The notes under the pieces were generated by a model. It was not told the DNA's origin, made no database searches, and saw only the letters and a list, made by a program, of their open reading frames with translations. Positions 1-8,781 of a stretch of 64,000 nucleotides of DNA are shown here, one piece after another. The number at the start of each line of letters is the position of its first letter. The first letter of the stretch is position 1. Origin of the DNA: an uncultured Allomuricauda sp. (GTDB lineage: Bacteria > Bacteroidota > Bacteroidia > Flavobacteriales > Flavobacteriaceae); contig NZ_CANMUU010000001.1 in the NCBI RefSeq assembly GCF_947501165.1, positions 1,302,001 to 1,366,000 on the forward strand, read 5' to 3'. Position numbers and translations under genes: made by a program.

Positions 1-416
1 CTGTGGGTCGTTTGGACAGAAACACCACAGGTCTCCTATTGTTCACCAACGATGGTGATTTGACAACTAAACTTACCCATCCTCGACATGGGGTCCGGAA
101 GATGTACCAGGTAACCTTGGACAATAATCTGAGCATGGCAGACTTGCACAAAATTCAAGAGGGTCTGGAACTGGAAGACGGACCTGTGCATGTGGACGAT
201 GTGAGCTACATTCAAGGTGCTCCTAAAAAAGAGATTGGAGTAATCATACATAGTGGACGTAACCGAATTGTTCGACGGATTTTTGAACATCTAGACTACA
301 ATGTCATCAAATTGGACCGTGTGGTCTTTGCGGGTCTAACTAAAAAAGATTTGCCCCGTGGGCACTGGAGACATCTTACTGAGCAAGAGGTAATCAATTT
401 GAAGATGATTAAGTAA
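1..416 (+). CDS. RluB/RsuA-family 23S/16S rRNA pseudouridine synthase (3' part)
   Basis: The visible part begins at the catalytic block GRLDRNTTGLLLFTNDGD, whose Asp is the pseudouridylation nucleophile in this family, and runs to the C-terminal GRNRIVRRIFEHL and KLDRV motifs. These enzymes isomerise a uridine in rRNA. The reading frame is open at the window edge. Since the catalytic motif normally lies about 100 or more residues into the protein, after an S4 RNA-binding domain, the true start is outside and the GTG at position 3 is not the start. The gene ends 13 bases from the convergent methyltransferase gene. RluB and RluF/RsuA cannot be separated from this fragment. Confidence 0.9.
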   Translation, partial: VGRLDRNTTGLLLFTNDGDLTTKLTHPRHGVRKMYQVTLDNNLSMADLHKIQEGLELEDGPVHVDDVSYIQGAPKKEIGVIIHSGRNRIVRRIFEHLDYNVIKLDRVVFAGLTKKDLPRGHWRHLTEQEVINLKMIK

Positions 417-429
417 TACTGGGAGGCTA

Positions 430-1236
430 TTATTTAACTGGATATCCTAAAATGTAGTACCCTGCATTTTTACCGTTTCTTTTCTTAGCATCACATATCT
501 CCCATACATATTTTTCGTTTTTTCGTTCTCCCAATAATTCCTCAACGTCCTTGAAAGTATAGGTTCTCATTAGTGATGCTTGCCCGTCCCATGCATAAAT
601 TATGGGAATCAATGGAATTAGATAGGTGAAAACGAGTTGCTTCGCTCTTAATGGTTTTAAAAAAGGGGTCATGAACAATGACATAATCACCAAGATTATA
701 AGTGAAATCGGAAGAAGAATCCACCAAATTAATATGGGAACATTGTTTTTGGCAATTTCGTAAATCAACAGCGGTTCCCCGCTATCTTCGGCCTTATCCA
801 AAATTTGTTTAGCGACGGATGGTTTCATGTGATGAAAACTAGCAACCATGGTTTTAAGTCCTTTTGGAGCCTTATCCAATTTTAGGGCATTCAGAGATTC
901 AGGATGATAAGAAACATTGGAAAGTTTTAAGGTTTCAATATCTGCAATAGTTTTTGTATTGGGATATAGGTCGGTTAGTAACAGCGTAATTTGGGAATCT
1001 TGACTTTCCTCGTTGATTTTCTGCATGGTTTCAATCATAGGACCTCCAGAACCAGAACCTAAATCCACAATTTGATTAAAATCAACTTTCTCCCGTACAC
1101 TTAGGATCAGGTTGGACAAAACCTCTGAAGTGCCTACGACTCTATGAAGAACTTTGATGAGGTTTGTAGCTCCTGAACGTAGGTCATGGGGTAACCAATC
1201 AAAATCTTCAAATTCAAAAAGTTGCAATCGTTTCAT
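430..1236 (-). CDS. class I SAM-dependent methyltransferase with a transmembrane insert
   Basis: A 268-residue protein with a SAM-binding motif I (VDLGSGSGG, about residues 57-65) and an acidic strand end (LLLTDLYP). It fits a class I Rossmann methyltransferase, although its substrate is not evident. Unusually, residues about 165-190 form a strongly hydrophobic segment (IWWILLPISLIILVIMSLF), followed by a second (VFTYLIPLIPII), so the protein is probably membrane-anchored by a hairpin placed after the catalytic core. It converges with the pseudouridine synthase gene and stands alone. It could act on a lipid or quinone-like substrate; this is inference only. Confidence 0.75.
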   Translation of the reverse strand: MKRLQLFEFEDFDWLPHDLRSGATNLIKVLHRVVGTSEVLSNLILSVREKVDFNQIVDLGSGSGGPMIETMQKINEESQDSQITLLLTDLYPNTKTIADIETLKLSNVSYHPESLNALKLDKAPKGLKTMVASFHHMKPSVAKQILDKAEDSGEPLLIYEIAKNNVPILIWWILLPISLIILVIMSLFMTPFLKPLRAKQLVFTYLIPLIPIIYAWDGQASLMRTYTFKDVEELLGERKNEKYVWEICDAKKRNGKNAGYYILGYPVK

Positions 1237-1358
1237 GCGGAAAAAAGTTGTAAGTACTACAAGGTAATGGATTGCTGTAAACGCAACAAACCTTTGTGGA
1301 ATTCATAGTGCAATTTGAAAAAGAAAAAAGTTCAGTTGAGGATAATGCTATTCTTGTT

Positions 1359-3029
1359 TTATGAAGTAGTATTTTCTTCTTTTAGTTTTTCGCGCAAATA
1401 GATAAAACTGTTTTCAATATTCTGGAAGATATCTTCCTCTGGAACAAGATCTGGAATAATATCAACTGCTTTTAGCATATCTAGAGGCTGTTCTTTAAGG
1501 CCTATAAGTATAACTTCGATGTCTTGCCTACGTAAATCAAAGATAATTCCCTCCAAAGTATACAAACCGGACTGGTCAATGTAGGGAACCCTGTCCATTC
1601 TCAAAATAATTGCGGTAATGTCTTTGGGAAGGTTACTTATTTGATCTTTAAAGTATGAAGTAAAACCAAAAAACAATGGGCCATACAGATGTTTGATAAT
1701 GACTTTATCCTTGTATTCTTCATAAAATTCCTGCTCATCCTGCCAAGGTTTAGAGCCGTCCATATCCGAAATGCTACCTACTTCCATACCATTTTCACTA
1801 ATATCACCTGATTTTTTCATGAACAATAGGCAGGCAAGTGTCACACCGATACCTACAGCATAGATTAAGCTGCCAAAGGTAGTGATGAGCAAAACAATTA
1901 TGAGGACGATGGCATCCGCCCTTGGTACTTTTGTCAAGTGCTTTAAACCTTTAAAGTCTACGATTTTGAAACCAATGGGAATCAACAAACCTGCCAACAC
2001 ACATAGCGGAATATGAGCCGCAAGTTGACCAAGACCCAAAAGGACAGCAAGAAGAAAAACACCATGTAGAATTCCAGATAGTCGTGTTCTACCTCCTGCA
2101 TTGATGTTTACCACGGTTCCTTTGGTTGCTCCAGCTCCTGGAATCCCTCCAATGGCCGCAGCTAACATGTTTCCAATACCCTGGCCTATAAGTTCCCTAT
2201 TACTGTTATGTTTGGTCTTGGTAATGTTGTCTGCAATAACGGAAGTCAACAAAGAGTCAATACTGCCCAGTACCGCAAGTACCAATCCGTACTCCAAAAT
2301 AGTGGAGTACGCACCAGAATCAATAGTTAGAATTCCTCCAAGTTGAAAAGAGGGGAGTCCTGAGGGTATTTCTCCAATGACCGGAACATCCATTTTAGTG
2401 AAATACGCAATTAGAGTAGCTACAATCATGGCAACCAATGCACTGGGAATAGCCTTTGTGAGTTTTGGAAAGAGAAAATAGATGGCAATGGTTACTCCTC
2501 CTAATAGTAATGCGTAGATGTTTGCTTCCGTAAAAAGGCTGGGAAAATTTTGTATGACCGTCACGGTAGATTTAGCTGAATCCAGCCCGGCAAAAGGGAA
2601 AAGTTGTAAAATGACAATAATCAACCCCACACCACTCATAAAACCCGAAACCACAGGATATGGAAAGTATTTTACGTAGCTCGCAATATTCATGAATCCA
2701 AAAATCACTTGAAAAAGTCCTCCTGCCAAAAAAGTGGCAAGAATAATAGGAAGCGCATTCTCCAAGCTTCCGTTCATTTCTATGGCAGCTGCAACCAAAG
2801 CGGCAGAGACCACGGTCATTGGACCTGTTGGACCACTGGCCTGAGTCTCTGTTCCACCAAACATAGCGGCAAAGATTCCTACGGCAATGGCACCATAAAG
2901 ACCCGCTGTGGCTCCCATTCCGGATTGAACCCCAAACGCTAGTGCTAAGGGCAAAGCAACAACACCGGCCACTAGGCCTCCTGTAAAGTCACCTCTTAGA
3001 TTCTTGATGTTGTAAATTTTGGAAAGCAT
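1359..3029 (-). CDS. SulP-family anion transporter with STAS domain
   Basis: 556 residues. The N-terminal ~400 residues hold the many hydrophobic helices of SulP/SLC26 transporters, opening with the typical DFTGGLVAGVVALPLALAFG and containing GPTGPMTVV. A linker then leads to a cytoplasmic STAS domain (about 430-550) with the DQSGLYTLEGI segment. The family moves sulfate, bicarbonate, chloride or other anions, often with sodium or protons. The substrate cannot be read from sequence; marine Bacteroidota homologues are often thought to take up bicarbonate or sulfate. Length is normal, the start is unambiguous, and no carbonic anhydrase gene is adjacent. Confidence 0.92.
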   Translation of the reverse strand: MLSKIYNIKNLRGDFTGGLVAGVVALPLALAFGVQSGMGATAGLYGAIAVGIFAAMFGGTETQASGPTGPMTVVSAALVAAAIEMNGSLENALPIILATFLAGGLFQVIFGFMNIASYVKYFPYPVVSGFMSGVGLIIVILQLFPFAGLDSAKSTVTVIQNFPSLFTEANIYALLLGGVTIAIYFLFPKLTKAIPSALVAMIVATLIAYFTKMDVPVIGEIPSGLPSFQLGGILTIDSGAYSTILEYGLVLAVLGSIDSLLTSVIADNITKTKHNSNRELIGQGIGNMLAAAIGGIPGAGATKGTVVNINAGGRTRLSGILHGVFLLAVLLGLGQLAAHIPLCVLAGLLIPIGFKIVDFKGLKHLTKVPRADAIVLIIVLLITTFGSLIYAVGIGVTLACLLFMKKSGDISENGMEVGSISDMDGSKPWQDEQEFYEEYKDKVIIKHLYGPLFFGFTSYFKDQISNLPKDITAIILRMDRVPYIDQSGLYTLEGIIFDLRRQDIEVILIGLKEQPLDMLKAVDIIPDLVPEEDIFQNIENSFIYLREKLKEENTTS

Positions 3030-3070
3030 GGTTTTTTCGTAAAAATAAGCAATGGTTTGTAACTACATGA

Positions 3071-3556
3071 TTAAGTTTTGGATACGGGCTTTATCGGAAT
3101 CCAGATTTCTTCTTCAGATTCGGGGTGGTTGTTCTTATAATTGGGACCCAATACTTCAAAATGAGGTCTATTGGCTAAAATGTATTTTGAATTAGGCAAC
3201 CACTCAGTAAATATGTACTGGAATATAGAGTTGTTAGAACTTAACCCTTTGTAATCAAAAACGGCATAAAGCCCTTTTTCCAAAACAAAGGTCTCCAGCC
3301 CTTGCGGAACATTTGTAAAATCTTCAACTTCTACAGTAGCCCACTTTTGGAACTCGGTCATAGGATTAAAGGATTCGAAGTAGGATGAGGGATAAACCTG
3401 CATTGAAATCTTATCTTGAGATGTACGATTATTTATTTCGTGGATTTTTGGACCAAACTGTCCCCAAAGCTGGCCTGTTTTATTTTGGGAAATACTCATG
3501 GACATTGTATTTCCTACTAGCTTCTTTTCCGGTAAGGTTTCAATTCTGGGTCTCAA
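3071..3556 (-). CDS. GyrI-like / AraC effector-binding domain protein
   Basis: 161 residues forming one GyrI-like (SHS2-type) small-molecule-binding domain, recognisable from PRIETLPEKKLVG at the N-terminus, the LWGQFGPKIHEI segment and the C-terminal FEVLGPNY...EEEIWIPI. Stand-alone members bind hydrophobic ligands or act as multidrug-binding proteins or hydrolases. The only start compatible with the conserved N-terminus is a TTG, because an in-frame TAG lies three codons upstream; the next ATG (Met18) would remove the first strand. It sits 6 bases downstream of the DUF4468-like gene and is probably co-transcribed. Confidence 0.75.
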   Translation of the reverse strand: MRPRIETLPEKKLVGNTMSMSISQNKTGQLWGQFGPKIHEINNRTSQDKISMQVYPSSYFESFNPMTEFQKWATVEVEDFTNVPQGLETFVLEKGLYAVFDYKGLSSNNSIFQYIFTEWLPNSKYILANRPHFEVLGPNYKNNHPESEEEIWIPIKPVSKT

Positions 3557-3562
3557 GGTAAA

Positions 3563-4084
3563 CTAGTTTTCCTTTACTTTTAAATGAATATCAAGTTCCC
3601 TATGAAGCTCATTCAATACCTTGGGGATATTTTCTAAATAGCCCCTATACTTCCGCACTGGTTTTCCTTTTTTGAAATATAGCGACCCATTGTTGAGGTC
3701 AAAATCCTTCCAACCCATATCGTACTTACTATTTAGCTTTAACTGAATTTGGGTAGGCTCAAAAGTGTATTTTTTGGATTCAAAGCGGATATTTACCCTA
3801 TAGTTTGCGTTGTAATATTGCTTCTCCAGGGTTGCCACATTGCTTTTTAGGGAAGAAATATGAATGGAAACATCTTCTGTAGCACGATCTATTGTGAGGT
3901 TATAGGTCTCTGAATTTTCCTCAATCCAGTCCATTACTTTTTTATACAATTGCGAGGTTGTGATAGCACCTATCTCAGACGTTATGGCTTTTGGGTATAT
4001 TCCGTCCGTTGTAATGGCAAATTCAGTTTGACCATGACCAAGGGTCACAAATAGCATGCTAAGACCAAAAATGCGTTTCTTCAT
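3563..4084 (-). CDS. secreted protein, possibly DUF4468 (TBP-like fold)
   Basis: 173 residues with a signal peptide (MKKRIFGLSMLFVTLGHGQ, cleavage near residue 19). The mature part, with an N-terminal VMDWIEENSETYNLTI segment and later YNANYRVNIRFESKKYTF strands, resembles periplasmic DUF4468-type proteins common in Bacteroidota. Function is unknown. Its ATG overlaps the stop of the DUF1801 gene in an ATGA arrangement, so translation is probably coupled. The family call rests on pattern only. Confidence 0.6.
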   Translation of the reverse strand: MKKRIFGLSMLFVTLGHGQTEFAITTDGIYPKAITSEIGAITTSQLYKKVMDWIEENSETYNLTIDRATEDVSIHISSLKSNVATLEKQYYNANYRVNIRFESKKYTFEPTQIQLKLNSKYDMGWKDFDLNNGSLYFKKGKPVRKYRGYLENIPKVLNELHRELDIHLKVKEN

Positions 4085-4539
4085 GATTTTGGTCGTATTT
4101 TCTTTTCAGAGATGGACATCACAATACTTTTTGGACTGCTGTTTCCATCAAGTATTGAACTGTTCATGAGTTCAGAAATTCCAACAGCTTCCCAAATCAT
4201 AGGCTTTATTTCTTCAGACGGGAAGGAGTTAAAGTCCTTTACCGAAATATGACGTATTAATTTACCCTTACCGTTCAGTTTTACGTTTGTTTTTGTCAGT
4301 TCTGCTCCACGGTTAAATCCAAAATTCACATGTTTTTCATACACTGCAATATGACAAAATGCATCTTTAAGTTTTTCCGATTTAGAGTATGCGATGGCAA
4401 CAGCATTGTAATTGTCCCAAATTAATTCGTTGGTCTCTGGCACTATGTCCAATATGAAGCTGCGTAAATCCAAAGCCAATTTCTGGATGCTATCATCATA
4501 AGGCTCCAAGAACTTTTTGAGTTGTGGATTGGGCTTCAT
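4081..4539 (-). CDS. DUF1801 (YdhG-like) protein
   Basis: About 152 residues starting at MKPNPQLKKF. This ATG is preferred over an in-frame start 15 codons upstream because that would overlap the preceding gene, whose stop ends 1 base away. The domain is recognised from LALDLRSFILDIVPETNELIW and the HVNFGFNRGAEL segment. DUF1801 proteins are small cytoplasmic proteins of unclear role, some linked to iron handling. Tight spacing on both sides suggests it belongs to the same transcript as the methyltransferase lipoprotein and the DUF4468-like gene. Confidence 0.75.
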   Translation of the reverse strand: MKPNPQLKKFLEPYDDSIQKLALDLRSFILDIVPETNELIWDNYNAVAIAYSKSEKLKDAFCHIAVYEKHVNFGFNRGAELTKTNVKLNGKGKLIRHISVKDFNSFPSEEIKPMIWEAVGISELMNSSILDGNSSPKSIVMSISEKKIRPKS

Positions 4540-4540
4540 T

Positions 4541-5251
4541 TTATTTTGCGGTAACAATATATTGATAAGGTAGTAAATCAACATTTACATCAAAGGAAGA
4601 ATCCCCTGCTTTTTTAAGTTCGTCAACCACCACATCCATAGATAGTTTATGATCTGAAGGAGGCCCTACAGGAGTATCGGTTTTAAAGAAATCAATAATG
4701 ACCAAATCTCCATTGACTTTCGTTCCCTTCTTTACCTGTGCAAAATATTCTGGCCTATTTTCAATATGATGGTACGTATTGACCACTAATACTAAATCTA
4801 CCTCATCTTCCTTTAAGTTGGGCGAATCATAGGGGATTTTTCGGGTTTCAATATTTTCTAACGAGTTTTCTTCAATTCGGTTTTGAATGAATTCAAGAAA
4901 ACTATCGTCCACATCTGCTGCTATCACCTTAGCTCCCCTTTCCACAAGCTTTACAGAAAAATACCCTGAACCAGCTCCAATATCCATAACGGTTCGTCCT
5001 TGTATATCTCCTACGTGTTCTAATACTTTATCGGGATGCTGATAAGCATCTCTTTCAGGAGACTCGAATCGCGTTATAAGTTCTTCAAAGGAAGATTTGT
5101 GCATAAATTCATTGGCTGAATGGTGTCCTGAATGCTTTTCATGCGTATGTTCTTCGCTATGTGTCTTTGCGTCTTTTGTAGGTGCATCTTTACGGTCTTT
5201 TTTGCATCCAACGCTTAGACATAACATTAGAATAAGAACAATTTTTTTCAT
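4541..5251 (-). CDS. exported class I SAM-dependent methyltransferase lipoprotein with His-rich linker
   Basis: 236 residues. A lipoprotein signal (MKKIVLILMLCLSVGC) is followed by a histidine-rich linker (residues about 31-50, with HSEEHTHEKHSGHH). A class I methyltransferase domain follows, with motif I DIGAGSGYFSVKL, acidic AADVDD and the VVNTYHHIENR loop. Similar exported methyltransferases occur in Bacteroidota, but their methyl donor and substrate outside the cytoplasm are not explained. The gene follows the HupE-like and His-rich genes on the same strand, which suggests a shared metal-related role; that link is inference. Confidence 0.82.
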   Translation of the reverse strand: MKKIVLILMLCLSVGCKKDRKDAPTKDAKTHSEEHTHEKHSGHHSANEFMHKSSFEELITRFESPERDAYQHPDKVLEHVGDIQGRTVMDIGAGSGYFSVKLVERGAKVIAADVDDSFLEFIQNRIEENSLENIETRKIPYDSPNLKEDEVDLVLVVNTYHHIENRPEYFAQVKKGTKVNGDLVIIDFFKTDTPVGPPSDHKLSMDVVVDELKKAGDSSFDVNVDLLPYQYIVTAK

Positions 5252-5356
5252 TTACGTATTTGTTTGAATTTAATAGCCAAATGCCAACATCAGTCTTTTC
5301 ACCATTTCTGGATTGAAGTATCTTTTGAACACGAGAATACCTCCCAGACCATAGAA

Positions 5357-6034
5357 TCAATGCCCAGTAAAATAGCCATACATTTGATATGCAAACAAAC
5401 CTATTCCTGCCAACACCAGATACCAATTCACTGCTTGGTAAAAAGCGGGAAACTGTTTATGCTTTCGCGAAAGCGTAATTATAAAAACGATTGGAATCAA
5501 TGCGAGTATCTGTCCTACTTCAACACCTAGATTAAAGCACAAGATTTTTGCTAAAAACTGTTCTTCCCCCATATCAAAGGACTGTAACCGTGTGGAAAGT
5601 CCAAAACCATGAATCAATCCAAAAAGACCTACCATGAGGAGCAAATTGGGGGACTTTACCTTTAATTTTTCAAAGCCGCCCAAATTCTCGAACCCTTTAT
5701 ACAAAACGCTTAAGGCAATAACTGCATCTACCAAATGTTCATTTGCCGTAATTCCCGTATAAGTGGCACCTATAAGGGTTATACAATGCCCAATAGTAAA
5801 CACGGTAATGAACATCAAGATGTCTTTAAACCCTTTTAGGAAGAATATAACACCGGTAAGAAAAAGCAGGTGGTCATAGCCCGTGAGCATGTGTGTGGCA
5901 CCTACTCGAATATAGGCCCATAAACCTCCGTTGCGTAAAATCTCTTGATCAGCACTTGTTACGTCATGTGCCAATCCTAAAAGAGGAACGAACAATACGA
6001 ATAACAGCAGTACCTGTCTTAACCTTAAATGCAT
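5357..6034 (-). CDS. HupE/UreJ-type membrane protein
   Basis: 225 residues with a signal-like first helix and about six further transmembrane segments. HMLTGYDHLLFL and FTIGHCITLIGATY are hallmark His/Asp-containing helices of HupE/UreJ-related proteins, and FGLIHGFGLS is the second conserved His motif. HupE/UreJ proteins are thought to be nickel or cobalt permeases; this subgroup is uncharacterised. It starts 2 bases after the His-rich exported protein gene, a tight operon. After its TGA stop the same frame stays open for 27 codons with protein-like composition (see findings). Confidence 0.82.
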   Translation of the reverse strand: MHLRLRQVLLLFVLFVPLLGLAHDVTSADQEILRNGGLWAYIRVGATHMLTGYDHLLFLTGVIFFLKGFKDILMFITVFTIGHCITLIGATYTGITANEHLVDAVIALSVLYKGFENLGGFEKLKVKSPNLLLMVGLFGLIHGFGLSTRLQSFDMGEEQFLAKILCFNLGVEVGQILALIPIVFIITLSRKHKQFPAFYQAVNWYLVLAGIGLFAYQMYGYFTGH

Positions 6035-6036
6035 TG

Positions 6037-7092
6037 CTAGTTCTTTTTTCTAAAAATTAAGAATAGCAATCCAATGAGGAGCAAACTGCCCAATACGAAC
6101 ACCCAAGTAGGAAGACTGTGTTCGTGATCATGTTCATGATCATGTGTATGCGTATCAGCTCCATGTTTGTGACTCACCTCAAAAGTGAGTGTTGCCCATT
6201 TAGATTGATGTGTCAGTTCGTCACTATCAGTGACTCTGGTCATATGAATGGTCCTTAGATAATAGATTCCGTCCTCAGGTAGGTCGACCATAATTATACC
6301 TTGGTCATTGGTGCGTAATTGTTGACCACTGGTATGCGTATGTGTTTCTTCTCCATGTGATTCATGGGAGTGACTGTGTTCACTATCAGAGTTTGCGTGA
6401 TTATGTGAGTGCTTTTCCCCGTCATGCTCATGTTCATGGCTGTGGTTTTCATGTGCATGGGAATGAGAGCCTTTAATATAGTCTGCAAAGACCAACTGGT
6501 TGGATAATGGCTCACTGTGCAATAACAACTGTATTTCTAATTTTTCACCGCTATATTTTTCATAAGGATTTGCTCTCGGAACAAACTCAATTGGATAGCC
6601 TAGAACCGTACCCCAATCGTTTGTTTTAATGTCGCCTACCTGATAGATGGCTTTTATATGTTTTTCATAACTCTCTACCGCATCTTGGTCCAAAAGGCTA
6701 TCGTTGGTACGCTGTTCAAGCATATCCAGAACGCCATCATGTTCCAGATAATCATTAAACTTTTCTGCACTGAGTTCTATGTTTCTTGCTTTGGTGGCAA
6801 CGCCTACTACATAAGTTCCCGCTTCACTGGTATTAAATGCTAATTGCGTTATAGTACTGTCTTGGTCCTTCCATTGACTAGTGTGTATGGCTGTTCTTTT
6901 GCCCTGCGCTATGAGAGAAGCATCCAACATGCGGTCTCGCGTGATGATGTTTTCACTCTGTTCAAAAGTCCCGTTGTACAAGCTCAAAATAGCTTCTTGA
7001 TTAGGCTGCAAAAAATAGGTTTCCATTTTTACATACAGATTGTGACTGCACAGGAGTAAAATGGCTAAGAGTAAGAAAAATAATTTACGCAT
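6037..7092 (-). CDS. His-rich exported metal-handling protein (DUF4198-like) with C-terminal membrane anchor
   Basis: 351 residues: signal peptide (about 1-20), a beta-rich domain resembling DUF4198 proteins (about 25-210 and 255-310), a long histidine-rich insert (about 212-255, repeated HSHEHEHDGEKHSHNH-type units), a second His cluster (about 312-326) and a single C-terminal transmembrane helix (about 329-346) ending in basic residues. DUF4198 proteins are associated with periplasmic nickel or cobalt uptake. Co-location with a HupE-like permease supports delivery or buffering of Ni, Co, Zn or Cu. It is the first gene of the putative operon; the upstream ~130 bases are AT-rich and show no recognisable riboswitch. 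Confidence 0.75.
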   Translation of the reverse strand: MRKLFFLLLAILLLCSHNLYVKMETYFLQPNQEAILSLYNGTFEQSENIITRDRMLDASLIAQGKRTAIHTSQWKDQDSTITQLAFNTSEAGTYVVGVATKARNIELSAEKFNDYLEHDGVLDMLEQRTNDSLLDQDAVESYEKHIKAIYQVGDIKTNDWGTVLGYPIEFVPRANPYEKYSGEKLEIQLLLHSEPLSNQLVFADYIKGSHSHAHENHSHEHEHDGEKHSHNHANSDSEHSHSHESHGEETHTHTSGQQLRTNDQGIIMVDLPEDGIYYLRTIHMTRVTDSDELTHQSKWATLTFEVSHKHGADTHTHDHEHDHEHSLPTWVFVLGSLLLIGLLFLIFRKKN

Positions 7093-7223
7093 GGATTAGA
7101 TTTAAAATCTTAAAAATACAATTTAAACATACTTTGGGCACACGTGGTAAAGCATAAAAATGCCCCCTGCTAATCTCTTTTAACTAAAATTTTAGAGTAT
7201 AGTACTCCACTTTTTGAGCTTTT

Positions 7224-7997
7224 TTATTTTTTTGCCTTCTCAATGACTTTATCATACCTACTGTCCATACAAACACTGAGGTCGGTTGTCATAAACTTAC
7301 CATCTAAAAACAAGCTGAAAATGGTTGCAGGACTTGGGCAATTTTGAGCATCATCCATTGTTTTAAGCTTTATTACTTTTAAAGGAAGATTTCTTTTTTC
7401 TACCGTTTCAACTAAGGAGTTCAATGCGTGAAATTCGGCAAAAGGACATCGGTTGGAGTAATAAACTACAATCCCTTTTTTGTCAGGGCATTCCCCGCTC
7501 AATACCGATTCATTGAACTTGGGATTTTCAGAACTTTTATTAAATTTTAGGGCTAATAAACTGAAACCGCTTGAAATATTTTCTACTTCTTCAAATCCCT
7601 GCCTTAATAACCATTTGGTATCACTCATAAAATGAAACTTTTTTGTACCTACCACGGTTACGAGGCCATTTTTGTTTTGCGCTTTTGCATCTTCAACTGC
7701 CGATTGCAAAAGGGCTTTTCCATAACCATTCTTCTTATATTTTCCAGAAACCCAAAAACAATTGACATTAAGGTAATTGGGTGCTGTTATAGGAATCCAG
7801 GCATTTTCTGCAGGGCCGTATTCTATGAATACTTTTGCCCTCTCATCGAGTCTTCTGAAAACATATCCATTGGCAAACTCTTTCTTCAACCAATCTTTTT
7901 TTGCCTGATAGCTATCTGCACATTTCTTGTCTGATATGGCGCAACAGATGTGCTCCGAAGCGATATTTTCGGGGTTTAATTCAATGAAGTTTTTCAC
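7224..7997 (-). CDS. GNAT N-acetyltransferase with C-terminal YoaP-like domain
   Basis: 257 residues. The N-terminal half is a GNAT fold with the acetyl-CoA loop KYKKNGYGKALLQSAVEDA (about 91-109) and FMSDTKWLLRQGFEEV. The C-terminal half contains YYSNRCPFAEFHALNSL and NCPSPATIFSLFLDGKF, typical of the YoaP-like domain that follows GNAT domains in this family. Several cysteines sit near the N-terminus (HICCAISDKKC). Substrate is unknown. It is a single-gene unit, and the length matches the family. Confidence 0.82.
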   Translation of the reverse strand: MKNFIELNPENIASEHICCAISDKKCADSYQAKKDWLKKEFANGYVFRRLDERAKVFIEYGPAENAWIPITAPNYLNVNCFWVSGKYKKNGYGKALLQSAVEDAKAQNKNGLVTVVGTKKFHFMSDTKWLLRQGFEEVENISSGFSLLALKFNKSSENPKFNESVLSGECPDKKGIVVYYSNRCPFAEFHALNSLVETVEKRNLPLKVIKLKTMDDAQNCPSPATIFSLFLDGKFMTTDLSVCMDSRYDKVIEKAKK

Positions 7998-8123
7998 TTT
8001 TTGCTGTTTGAATGTAGCCTAAGGGCCTAGATTAGACCTTGATTTCTCTGTACTATAAATTTAAGGAAATTTGGTCGTTGCAGAGGTCAGTAATCAATCA
8101 CAAATGATGATACTTTTAGTATG

Positions 8124-8696
8124 TTACTTGGGCCATATTTTTTCAAATCTTACGCAGACTATCAGCATTTCTTCGGTTGGCTTCTCGTCACTTTCCTTTA
8201 AAAAGTTTTCAAAAAAGTCCCAGTGTGCTTTTTTCCATTTTTTAAGAGGCTCAATATCTGTTCCCATATCCAGTTCCGCGTATTCTTTGGAAATCTTATT
8301 GAACGGAATTGTATCAACACTTACATTCTTTATTATGGCTTTTGCTTTCCCGTCAAAATCTGTGATTATCTGTTTTGCCCCAACAGTGGGTAAGTCCGCA
8401 TTGTATTATTTGTACAAGCGATAAAGCCCGGAAGAAGCCTTCTTTTTGCCCTTCAAAGTTAATTCTGCTAGACGATTTGCATCTTCTCGATTATTATGAA
8501 AAAAATCAGATTCGGGAATTTGCTCGTTTTCTGCTCTAGGATTTGATTCAGTATAATCTTTCCACATTGCAGAAGGAGAAATACCAATTTCAATTTGATC
8601 ATTCTTTTGCTTTTCCGCAATAATTTTCGGTTGAGGTTTCTTTTCAGTTTTACAGCCTGTAAGAACCAAACATAAAATCAGTATTAGATATTTCAT
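8124..8696 (-). pseudogene. ASCH-domain lipoprotein gene interrupted by an in-frame TAA
   Basis: The first 96 codons encode a lipoprotein signal (MKYLILILCLVLTGC) and the N-terminal half of an ASCH protein (ANRLAELTLKGKKKASSGLY). A TAA at 8406-8408 ends this frame, but the same frame continues for 93 codons with the rest of the domain: LPTVGAKQIITDFDGKAKA, VDTIPFNKISKEYAEL, KWKKAHWDFFENFL and MLIVCVRFEKIWPK, ending at the TAA at 8124. No bases need be added or removed; one sense codon has become a stop. ASCH proteins have a PUA-like fold tied to RNA binding or nucleoside amidohydrolysis. It may be a true nonsense mutation, a sequencing error or readthrough. Confidence 0.85.
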
Positions 8697-8781
8697 AGAG
8701 TTCTTCAGTATTATAGCAATGATTTCTAAATGGAAATTGCCTAAGGTTTTTGAATCTAGAAATCAAACCATATTAAGCTTC

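Noticed and set aside
8071..8424. 117-codon plus-strand frame with Met start
   Set aside because: It is the antisense of the second half of the broken ASCH gene; the minus-strand translation shows clear ASCH motifs, while this frame has no recognisable protein features.
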